This document shows, piece by piece, positions 55,431 through 64,000 of a DNA stretch of 64,000 bases. A program made the translations under genes and the position numbers. Every line of letters starts with the position of its first letter. Position 1 is the stretch's first letter. The notes beneath the pieces are model-generated. The model saw only the letters and a list, made by a program, of their open reading frames with translations, was not told where the DNA came from and did not search any database. The DNA is from Streptomyces dengpaensis (GTDB lineage: Bacteria; Actinomycetota; Actinomycetes; Streptomycetales; Streptomycetaceae): positions 7,068,001-7,132,000 of the forward strand of contig NZ_CP026652.1 of NCBI RefSeq assembly GCF_002946835.1, given 5' to 3'.

Positions 55431-55539
55431 GGGACCGGTCGTAGATCCGTAATCCGGGACCGGTCGCAGATAGGGACCGGCCGTAGATGGGAACCGGCCG
55501 TGGAGAGGGACTGGCCGCGGATCGGGACTAGCCGTAGAC
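55431..55539. repeat. Six degenerate 16-bp repeats GGGACCGGYCGYAGAT between convergent genes
   Basis: Copies begin at 55431, 55456, 55473, 55489, 55507 and 55524, spaced 16-25 bp. The last overlaps the 3' end of the DUF1844 gene. No strong hairpin. Origin and role unknown. Confidence 0.8.
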
Positions 55540-55884
55540 GGGGCCGGTGTACTTCTCGCCCGGGCCCTGGCCCGGCTCGTCCGGGACGATCGACGCCTCG
55601 CGGAAGGCCAGCTGCAGCGACTTCAGGCCGTCGCGCAGCGGCGCCGCGTGGAAGGAACTGATCTCGGTCGCGCTCGCGTCGAGCAGCCCGGCCAGCGCGG
55701 TCACCAGCTTGCGTGCCTCGTCCAGGTCCTTGTGCTCGTCGCCCTCCTCGGTCAGACCGAGCTTCACTGCGGCGGCGCTCATCAGGTTGACGGCGACCGT
55801 CACGATCACCTCGACCGCGGGGACCTCGGCGATGTCGCGGGCCAGGGTCTCGTAGTCGGGGTTCTGGGGAGGGGTGTCACTCAT
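55528..55884 (-). CDS. DUF1844 protein
   Basis: 118 residues; VEVIVTVAVNLMSAAAVKLGLTE and LDEARKLVTALAGLLDASATEI are the conserved DUF1844 helices. Found throughout actinobacteria near infC. Function unknown. The last few codons lie in the repeat array. Confidence 0.92.
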   Translation of the reverse strand: MSDTPPQNPDYETLARDIAEVPAVEVIVTVAVNLMSAAAVKLGLTEEGDEHKDLDEARKLVTALAGLLDASATEISSFHAAPLRDGLKSLQLAFREASIVPDEPGQGPGEKYTGPVYG

Positions 55885-55984
55885 GCCTCACACGATAGGC
55901 CCCGGCACGTCCGCCCCGTGCGGGGGAGTGCCGGGGCGCTGCCCGGTGCACACCGGTTCGCGCCTCCTTCGGGGAGCTGCTAAC

Positions 55985-56301
55985 CTTGTGTAACGACCGG
56001 TCGGACGCGCCAGCAGGTATGCAGCGTGTTCGGCCCACAAGTGGAGGCTCCGATCTCCCACCTGACCGTCCTCCGGGGCGGCGGGTCACCCGGTCAGGCG
56101 GCCACCACCGTTCCGTACGGACGGTGGAGTCGCCCGAAATTGCGCCCCGCGGTTCACCGCGGCGGTGCTCCGGTAGTTCTTGGAGCCCCGCCTGTGTACC
56201 GTCCGGGGCATTTTTCATATGCCGCGGCAGTTGGTCGCAGTGTCATCAGAGACAACGCGGCTGTCCGCCAGACCGCCGTGTGGTGCTACCGAGGAGGATC
56301 C
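55985..56301 (+). promoter_or_regulatory. infC leader with terminator-like hairpin and T-run
   Basis: About 300 bp of leader. GCCCCG (56185-56190) pairs with CGGGGC (56204-56209) and is followed by ATTTTTC, a plausible intrinsic terminator about 90 bp before the start. Upstream, CCACCGT/ACGGTGG around 56105-56127 and GCCCCGCGG/CCGCGG elements could form an alternative fold. Attenuation by a ribosomal protein, as known for infC-rpmI-rplT in Bacillus, is the likely reason. Confidence 0.55.
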
Positions 56302-56949
56302 ATCAGCGCCGAGCCCCGCATCAACGACCGGATTCGCGTTCCCGAGGTGCGACTTGTCGGTCCCAGCGGCGAGCAGGTCGGGATTGTTCCGCTTGCCAAG
56401 GCCCTGGAGCTTGCGCAGGAGTACGACCTGGACCTGGTCGAGGTCGCGGCGAACGCCCGTCCGCCCGTGTGCAAGCTCATGGACTACGGGAAGTTCAAGT
56501 ACGAGTCGGCCATGAAGGCCCGTGAGGCGCGCAAGAACCAGGCGCACACGGTCATCAAGGAGATGAAGCTCCGGCCGAAGATCGACCCGCACGACTACGA
56601 CACCAAGAAGGGTCACGTCGTCCGGTTCCTCAAGCAGGGCGACAAGGTCAAGATCACGATCATGTTCCGTGGTCGCGAGCAGTCCCGGCCCGAGCTGGGC
56701 TACCGACTGCTGCAGCGTCTCGCGGAGGACGTCCAGGACCTCGGTTTCGTCGAGTCGAACCCGAAGCAGGACGGCCGGAACATGATCATGGTTCTCGGTC
56801 CGCACAAGAAGAAGACCGAGGCGATGGCCGAGGCCCGTGAGGCCCAGGCGGCCCGCAAGGCAGAAGCGAAGGCCAACCCCGGCCGCTCGCAGAACGCCGC
56901 CGAAGCCGAGACCGCCGAGGCCCCGGCCGAGGCGTCCGCCGAGGCCTGA
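56302..56949 (+). CDS. infC: Translation initiation factor IF-3, probable AUC start
   Basis: 215 residues counted from AUC 56302. IF-3 N-domain ([33 protein letters not shown]) and C-domain ([42 protein letters not shown]), then an Ala/Glu-rich tail of 40 residues common in actinobacteria. GAGGAGG at 56291-56297 is placed for AUC, whereas the nearest upstream GTG (56278) has no ribosome binding site. Rare AUU/AUC starts on infC allow IF-3 to control its own synthesis. Confidence 0.9.
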   Translation: MSAEPRINDRIRVPEVRLVGPSGEQVGIVPLAKALELAQEYDLDLVEVAANARPPVCKLMDYGKFKYESAMKAREARKNQAHTVIKEMKLRPKIDPHDYDTKKGHVVRFLKQGDKVKITIMFRGREQSRPELGYRLLQRLAEDVQDLGFVESNPKQDGRNMIMVLGPHKKKTEAMAEAREAQAARKAEAKANPGRSQNAAEAETAEAPAEASAEA

Positions 56950-57103
56950 TCCCAGGGCGAAGGCCCCGGGGACTCACGGACAACCGTCCGCGGAGTCCCG
57001 GGACACCCGTCCAGGGATGTCAATCGATACATACATGACGTTCCACCGTGCCCGGTTTCGCGACCGGGCATCGGAACGCCACTGACGAGGAGAGAACGGC
57101 GCT

Positions 57104-57298
57104 ATGCCGAAGAACAAGTCGCACAGCGGTGCCAGCAAGCGCTTCAAGGTCACCGGCTCCGGCAAGGTGCTCCGCGAGCGCGCCGGCAAGCGCCACCTGC
57201 TCGAGCACAAGTCGTCCCGTCTGACGCGTCGCCTCACCGGCAACGCCGAGATGGCCCCGGGCGACGCCAAGAAGATCAAGAAGCTTCTCGGCAAGTGA
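57104..57298 (+). CDS. rpmI: 50S ribosomal protein L35
   Basis: 64 residues, full length; [21 protein letters not shown] start and KHLL-like [15 protein letters not shown] centre. Ribosome binding site GAGGAGAG upstream. Co-transcribed with infC and rplT. Confidence 0.98.
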   Translation: MPKNKSHSGASKRFKVTGSGKVLRERAGKRHLLEHKSSRLTRRLTGNAEMAPGDAKKIKKLLGK

Positions 57299-57395
57299 CG
57301 TACGGGCGCCACTGAGCGCCGTACGCCAGGACCGGGACCCAATCGAATTCGGGCCGTGTGACGACCACCACGGCCCCGCTACAAGGAGTTAACAA

Positions 57396-57779
57396 GTGGC
57401 ACGCGTCAAGCGGGCAGTCAACGCCCACAAGAAGCGCCGGGCGATCCTCGAGCAGGCCTCCGGCTACCGCGGTCAGCGCTCGCGCCTGTACCGCAAGGCC
57501 AAGGAGCAGGTCACCCACTCGCTGGTCTACAACTACAACGACCGCAAGAAGCGCAAGGGCGACTTCCGTCAGCTGTGGATCCAGCGCATCAACGCCGCTG
57601 CCCGCGCCAACGGCATCACCTACAACCGCTTCATCCAGGGTCTGAAGGCCGCGAACGTCGAGGTCGACCGCAAGATCCTCGCCGAGCTGGCCGTCAACGA
57701 CGCCGGTGCGTTCGCCGCGCTGGTCGAGGTCGCGCGGAAAGCGCTGCCGGCGGACGTCAACGCGCCCAAGGCTGCGTGA
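57396..57779 (+). CDS. rplT: 50S ribosomal protein L20
   Basis: 127 residues. [36 protein letters not shown] is the basic extended N-terminus; the C-domain has [14 protein letters not shown] and YNRFIQGL. L20 organises 23S rRNA assembly and represses this operon in some bacteria. AAGGAG precedes GTG 57396. Confidence 0.98.
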   Translation: MARVKRAVNAHKKRRAILEQASGYRGQRSRLYRKAKEQVTHSLVYNYNDRKKRKGDFRQLWIQRINAAARANGITYNRFIQGLKAANVEVDRKILAELAVNDAGAFAALVEVARKALPADVNAPKAA

Positions 57780-57815
57780 CGCTCGCGCCGGCCTTGAGCC
57801 GGACGTGAAGTGACC

Positions 57816-57845
57816 GGACCCGCAGGTGTTGCCACCTGCGGGTCC
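57816..57845. terminator. Terminator of the infC-rpmI-rplT operon
   Basis: GGACCCGCAGGTG (57816-57828) and CACCTGCGGGTCC (57833-57845) form a perfect 13-bp stem with TTGC loop, followed by GTTGTGTTGT. Confidence 0.92.
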
Positions 57846-57896
57846 GTTGTGTTGTCGCCCGCCGCCCCTGCCCGTCCCGTACCTCGGGGCTGCCGC

Positions 57897-58014
57897 CCCC
57901 AGACCCCCGCATCGCGCTGACGCGCTCGTCCTCAGACGCCGGACGGGCTAGAACGTTCCAGCCCCGGCCGGCAAAAGTTCAGCCCCTCCGGCGTTTGAGG
58001 AGCGGGGTCTGGGG
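57897..58014. repeat. 118-bp imperfect palindrome of the Streptomyces dispersed type
   Basis: Outer arms CCCCAGACCCC (57897-57907) and GGGGTCTGGGG (58004-58014), inner arms CTCAGACGCCGGA (57930-57942) and TCCGGCGTTTGAG (57987-57999). 27 bp of it (57980-58006) equal the reverse complement of 42771-42797. Confidence 0.8.
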
Positions 58015-58116
58015 CGCTGCATCCATCAGCGGCTCCGCCGCGGGCCCAGGTCGAGACGGGCAGGGACGGCGGGGGCGACGAACCACCCACCCCGCAATCC
58101 CACCGAAGGTGACCCC

Positions 58117-58977
58117 ATGCCCCCCGCCACCCCCGAGCTGATCTCCCCGCGCTCTCCCCGTGTCACCGCCGCGCGGCGGCTCGCCAAGCGGAACTTCCGG
58201 GGGAAGGACCGGCTGTTTCTCGCCGAGGGGCCGCAGGCCGTGCGGGAGGCGGCCGGGCATGCGGTGGACGGGACGCCCACGCTCGTCGAGCTGTTCGCCA
58301 CCGTCGAGGCCGCGGAGCGGTACGCCGACATCATCGGGGAGGCCCGGGACGCCGGGGCCCGTGTGCACCTCGCCGACGAGGCGGTGATCGCCGACATCTC
58401 GACGACCGTGACCCCGCAGGGGCTGGTGGGGATCTGCCGGTTCCTGGACACTCCGTTCGAGGAGATCCTCCGGGCCGAGCCCAAGCTCGTCGCCGTACTC
58501 GCGCATGTCCGGGACCCCGGGAACGCCGGGACCGTACTGCGGTGCGCGGACGCGGCCGGTGCCGAGGCGGTCGTCCTCACGGACGCGTCCGTGGACCTGT
58601 ACAACCCGAAGGCCGTACGGGCCTCGGTGGGGTCCTTGTTCCATCTGCCCGTCGCCGTCGGTGTGCCCGTCGAGCGGGCCGTGCAGGGGCTCAAGGACGC
58701 CGGTGTGCGGATCCTCGCCGCCGACGGCGCCGGTGACGACGACCTCGACGACGAGCTCGACAAGGGGGCCATGGGCGGGCCCACCGCCTGGGTGTTCGGG
58801 AACGAGGCGTGGGGGCTCCCGGAGGAGACGCGGGCGCTGGCCGATGCCGTCGTCCGCGTGCCGATCCACGGGAAGGCCGAGAGTCTGAACCTGGCCACGG
58901 CCGCCGCCGTATGTCTCTATGCGTCCGCCCGTGCACAGCGCGCCTCCGGAGGGTGCCGTTCCGTCACCGAGAGCTAG
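58117..58977 (+). CDS. TrmH/SpoU-family RNA 2'-O-methyltransferase
   Basis: 286 residues. A substrate-binding N-domain (RLAKRNFRGKDRLFLAEGPQAVREA) and the SPOUT knot with AVLAHVRDPGNAGTVLRCADAAGA, WVFGNEAWGLPEE and VPIHGKAESLNLATAAAVCLY. Relatives methylate 23S rRNA ribose; some give resistance to thiostrepton-like drugs, though nothing here indicates that. Target not fixed. Confidence 0.93.
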   Translation: MPPATPELISPRSPRVTAARRLAKRNFRGKDRLFLAEGPQAVREAAGHAVDGTPTLVELFATVEAAERYADIIGEARDAGARVHLADEAVIADISTTVTPQGLVGICRFLDTPFEEILRAEPKLVAVLAHVRDPGNAGTVLRCADAAGAEAVVLTDASVDLYNPKAVRASVGSLFHLPVAVGVPVERAVQGLKDAGVRILAADGAGDDDLDDELDKGAMGGPTAWVFGNEAWGLPEETRALADAVVRVPIHGKAESLNLATAAAVCLYASARAQRASGGCRSVTES

Positions 58978-59030
58978 TAGGGTGACGGCCTCGGGGGCCC
59001 TCGGCGCGAGACGAGAGGTGGGGTACGGGG

Positions 59031-60257
59031 ATGAGTGTCGGCACGAGCGGTGCGCAGAAGGCGCCGCGAGCACGGGACGTGCACGGCACATCCGCGTCCC
59101 GGCGCGGTGAACGCGCCACCGGGACAGAGGCCGGCACCGACCCCGCGGCCGGGCTGGGAATCGACCCCGACGACCTGCCCGACGGACTCGTTGTCGCCGA
59201 CGAGCACGGCCGGGTGATCTGCTTCAACGCCGCCGCCGCCCGGATCACGGCGAGGCCCGCCGCCGACGCGCTCGGGGACCGGCTCGAATCGGTCCTCCCC
59301 TTAGAGGACCTGGAGGGCCGCAGATGGTGGCAGCTGACCGACCCGTACGGCGGTCTCGCGATCCGCAACGGCCAGCCCGAGCGCAATCTGCTTCTGCCCG
59401 GCGGCCGTGAGGTCCTCGTCTCGGCGCGCTATGTGCGGACAAACCCCACCGGCCCCGTCCACCGCGTCGTCGTCTCCCTCCGCGACACCGAGGCCCGCCG
59501 CCGCACCGAGCGCAGCCACGCCGAGCTGATCGCCACGGTCGCCCACGAACTGCGCTCGCCGCTGACCTCCGTCAAGGGCTTCACGGCGACGCTGCTCGCG
59601 AAGTGGGAGCGGTTCACCGACGACCAGAAGAAGCTCATGCTGGAGACCGTCGACGCCGACGCGAACCGCGTGACGCGGCTCATCGCCGAGCTGCTCGACA
59701 TTTCACGGATCGACTCCGGGCGCCTCGAAGTGCGCCGCCAGCCCGTCGACATCGGCGCCGCCGTCGGCCGCCACATCCAGGCGTACGTCACCGCCGGCCA
59801 GCCCGCCGACCGCTTCCTGCTGCGCATCGCGCACCCCCTGCCCGCCCTCTGGGCCGACCCCGACAAGATCGACCAGGTGCTCAGCAACCTGCTCGAAAAT
59901 GCGGTGCGGCACGGCGAGGGAACCGTCACGATTGATGTCACGCCCGCGGCGTCCCCGCGCGAGCGGGAGAACTGCCCGCGCGAGCGGGAGCAGGCAGAGA
60001 ACGCAGAGCACGCAGAGAACGCAGCCACGTCGGTCACGGTGAGCGACGAAGGCACCGGCATCCCAGAGGAGTCCATGAACCGCGTCTTCACCCGCTTCTG
60101 GCGGGGCAGCAAGCGCGGTGGGACCGGCCTCGGGCTCTACATCGTCAAGGGCATCGTCGAAGCCCACGGCGGCACCATCACCGTCGGTCGCGCCCCCGGC
60201 GGCGGCGCCGAGTTCCGATTTACGTTGCCCGTGGGCACCCCGGCGTATCTCCAGTAG
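59031..60257 (+). CDS. PAS-domain sensor histidine kinase
   Basis: 408 residues, no membrane segment. PAS at about 45-150 (LPDGLVVADEHGRVICFNAAAARITA), H-box with His172 (ATVAHELRSPLTSVKGF), N-box LLENAVRH, G1 VSDEGTGIP, G2 GTGLGLYIVKG. The ATPase domain carries an acidic insertion with direct repeats (RERE and AENAEHAENA) between N-box and G1. No response regulator is adjacent, so it is an orphan kinase. Confidence 0.93.
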   Translation: MSVGTSGAQKAPRARDVHGTSASRRGERATGTEAGTDPAAGLGIDPDDLPDGLVVADEHGRVICFNAAAARITARPAADALGDRLESVLPLEDLEGRRWWQLTDPYGGLAIRNGQPERNLLLPGGREVLVSARYVRTNPTGPVHRVVVSLRDTEARRRTERSHAELIATVAHELRSPLTSVKGFTATLLAKWERFTDDQKKLMLETVDADANRVTRLIAELLDISRIDSGRLEVRRQPVDIGAAVGRHIQAYVTAGQPADRFLLRIAHPLPALWADPDKIDQVLSNLLENAVRHGEGTVTIDVTPAASPRERENCPREREQAENAEHAENAATSVTVSDEGTGIPEESMNRVFTRFWRGSKRGGTGLGLYIVKGIVEAHGGTITVGRAPGGGAEFRFTLPVGTPAYLQ

Positions 60258-61558
<1,301 letters not shown>

Positions 61559-61559
<1 letters not shown>

Positions 61560-64000
61560 TGCGGGTCCCGCTTTCTTGGCTGCGGGAGTACGTCGACCTG
61601 CCGGCGACTCGGACCGGGCGCGACGTCCAGGCCAAGCTCATTTCCGCAGGTCTCGAGGTCGAGACCGTCGAGCAGCTCGGCGCCGACCTCAAGGGCCCGC
61701 TGGTCGTGGGCCAGGTGCTGACCATCGAGGAGCTGGAGGGCTTCAAGAAGCCGATCCGCTTCTGCACCGTCGACGTCGGCCAGGCCAACGGGACCGGTGA
61801 GCCCCAGGAGATCGTCTGCGGTGCCCGCAACTTCTCCGTCGGCGACAAGGTCGTCGTGGTGCTGCCGGGGGCCGTGCTGCCCGGCAACTTCGCGATCGCC
61901 GCGCGCAAGACGTACGGCAAGACGTCCCACGGCATGATCTGCTCCGGCGACGAGCTGGGCATGGGCGACGACGGTTCGCACGGCATCATCGTGCTGCCGC
62001 CGGAGACCGAGGTCGGCAAGGACGCCATCGAGCTCCTGGAACTGGTCGACGAGGTCCTGGACATCGCCGTCACCGCCAACCGCGGCGACTGCCTGTCCAT
62101 CCGCGGCGTCGCCCGCGAGGCCGCCATCGCCTACGGCCTGCCGCTGAGCGACCCGGCCCTGATCGACGTCCCGGGCCCGAACGAGTTCGGCTACCCGGTC
62201 GAGGTCTCCGACCCCGCAGGCTGCGACCGCTTCACCGCCCGTACGGTCACCGGTCTGAGCCCCGAGGCGCGCTCCCCGATCTGGCTGCAGCGCCGCCTGC
62301 AGAAGGTCGGAATGCGCCCGATCTCGCTGGCCGTCGACGTCACCAACTACGTGATGATGGAGCTCGGCCAGCCGCTGCACGCCTACGACCGCAACCTGGT
62401 CCAGGGCACCATCGGCGTGCGCCGTGCCCAGGAGGGCGAGAAGCTCGTCACCCTGGACGGCGTCGAGCGCAAGCTGCACGCCGAGGACCTGGTGATCACC
62501 GACGAGCGTGGTCCCATCGGTCTCGCCGGTGTCATGGGCGGCGCCAACACCGAGATCGCCGACCACGACGACCTCGAGAACGCGACCTCCGACGTGGTCA
62601 TCGAGGCCGCCCACTTCGACCAGGTCGCGATCGCGCGCACCGCCCGCCGCCACAAGCTGTCCTCCGAGGCGTCCCGCCGCTTCGAGCGCGGCGTCGACCC
62701 GCAGGCGGCCGCCGCCGCGGCGCAGCGCACCGCCGACCTGCTGGTGCTGCTCGCGGGCGGCACCGCCGAGGCCGGTGTCACCGAGGTCATCACGCCCTCC
62801 GGGCCGCACACCATCGCACTGCCGGCCGACCACCCGGACCAGGTCGCGGGCGTCGACTACGGCCGCGAGATCGTCGTACGGCGTCTGCAGGGGGTCGGCT
62901 GCGACGTGTACGGGCAGGACGAGCTGATCGTCACCGTGCCGTCCTGGCGGCCCGACCTCCTTGAGCCGAACGACCTGGCCGAGGAGGTCATCCGCCTCGA
63001 GGGTTACGAGAACCTGCCCTCCACGCTGCCCAAGCCGGAGCCGGGCCGCGGTCTGACGCACCGGCAGCGGCTGCACCGCCGCGCCGGCCGCGCCCTGGCA
63101 GGGGCCGGGTACGTCGAGGCGCCGAACTACCCGTTCGTCAGCGAGCAGGTCTTCGACCAGCTCGGCCTGGCGGCCGACGACCCGGCCCGCCGCGTCGTCA
63201 AGCTGGTCAACCCGCTCAACGACGAGGAGCCCGCGCTCCGTACGTCGCTGCTGCCGGGCCTGCTCGGCGCACTGCGCCGCAACAACGGCCGGGGCTCGCA
63301 CGACCTCGCGCTGTTCGAGACCGGCCTGGTTTTCCACCCGCGTGAGGAGCAGTCCGCCGCCGGCCACCTGCCCGTCGACCGCAGACCGACCGACGAGGAG
63401 ATCGCCGCGCTGAACGCCGTGCTGCCCGAGCAGCCGCGCCATGCCGCCGTGGTCCTCGCGGGCGCCCGCGAGCAGGGCGGCTGGTGGGGCGAGGGCCGCC
63501 CGGCCGACTGGGCCGACGCCATCGAGGCCGCGCGCCTTCTCGCCCGCGAGACCGGGGCCGAACTGATCGTCCGCAAGGGCCAGTACGGGCCCTGGCACCT
63601 CGGCCGTACGGCCGAGCTGGCGGTCGTCGTGGACGGCGCCGAGCGGGTCATCGGGTACGCCGGTGAGCTGCACCCCGGCGTTCTGAAGACCCTGGGCCTG
63701 CCCGCGCGCACCTGCGCGATGGAGCTGAACCTGGACGCCCTGGACCAGGCGGGCGACGGCACCCCGCAGGCGCCGAGCATCTCCTCGTTCCCGGTGGCCA
63801 CCCAGGACGTCGCCCTGGTCGTCGACCAGGCGGTCCCGCACGCGGACGTCGAGGCCGCGCTGCGCGAGGGTGCGGGTGAACTCCTGGAGTCCATCCGGCT
63901 GTTCGACGTCTACGAGAACGCCGAGCAGCTCGGCGAGGACAAGAAGTCCCTGGCCTACGCGCTGCGCTTCCGCGCTCCCGACCGCACGCTGACGGTCGAC
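61559..64000 (+). CDS. pheT: Phenylalanyl-tRNA synthetase beta subunit (3' end beyond the window)
   Basis: About 814 residues are present of a usual 830-840. [14 protein letters not shown] start, tRNA-binding OB domain ([11 protein letters not shown] ... VCGARNF), B3/B4 editing domain ([22 protein letters not shown]), B5 domain ([28 protein letters not shown]), core and the start of the FDX-ACB anticodon domain ([12 protein letters not shown]). The window ends inside that last domain. ATG 61559 overlaps the pheS stop. Confidence 0.97.

Overview
This 64 kb window is chromosomal DNA of a Streptomyces. Evidence: very high GC with third-codon-position bias, GTG/TTG starts, many ATGA/GTGA stop-start overlaps, a conservon (rar/cvn) operon with its own P450, DUF397/DUF6879/XRE-type accessory genes, and the order pheT-pheS-sensor kinase-rRNA methylase-rplT-rpmI-infC-DUF1844-sseB ... 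glnA4 ... proV/proWX ... rarA-E. From memory, this order matches the SCO1594 to about SCO1630 stretch of S. coelicolor, read in reverse.

Layout. (1) 1-3827: a guanidine/urea-carboxylase operon on the minus strand (carboxylase plus two DUF1989 partner proteins) with a divergent TetR regulator and a perfect 22-bp palindromic operator. (2) 4181-8791: the rarABCDE conservon (sensor-like ATPase, roadblock protein, DUF742, Ras-like GTPase, CYP157-type P450), followed by a pseudouridine synthase. (3) 9926-24511: a 14.6-kb integrated element bounded by 26-bp direct repeats. It sits inside the 3' end of an APC-family permease gene and supplies a replacement C-terminus for it. The element encodes a tyrosine integrase, an XRE repressor with twin operators, an excisionase-like protein, a helicase-like ATPase beside an iteron-rich putative origin, a small-terminase-like HTH protein and a phage tail tape-measure protein. 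No capsid, portal, large terminase or conjugation gene was found. The plan is that of a phage satellite (PICI-like) rather than a prophage or AICE. (4) 24371-34899: the repaired permease, whose promoter carries a second copy of the TetR operator; a PadR regulator with a two-gene ABC exporter; a siderophore-interacting protein behind an iron-box-like palindrome; a 5'-3' exonuclease with four 30-bp repeats upstream; and a glycine-betaine ABC transporter whose permease is fused to two tandem binding domains. (5) 35594-42666: an XRE-cupin regulator, a cobalamin/metal-receptor protein, then a small islet between transposon remnants. The islet holds an unusual three-gene operon: a 2OG-Fe(II) oxygenase of the free-amino-acid type, a methyltransferase and a carnitine/choline acyltransferase. 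A LysR gene follows. (6) 42850-47988: the gamma-glutamylation (GlnA4) cluster: PuuD-like hydrolase, FadR/GntR regulator, GlnA4, aldehyde dehydrogenase and SDR. (7) 48023-55884: envelope and secretion-related genes (DUF2510 protein, PLP enzyme, proline-rich membrane protein plus mycosin, beta-lactamase-fold protein, SseB, DUF1844). (8) 55985-64000: infC-rpmI-rplT, with a likely AUC start and a leader hairpin/T-run on infC, then an rRNA methylase, a PAS histidine kinase, pheS and most of pheT.

Main connections: the TetR operator ties the guanidine operon to the permease about 22 kb away, which in an element-free chromosome would be only about 8 kb away. The element keeps that permease readable, so its integration should be nearly neutral. 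The oxygenase-methyltransferase-acyltransferase operon looks like an uncharacterised small-molecule pathway. All assignments come from reading the sequence; no database search was run.
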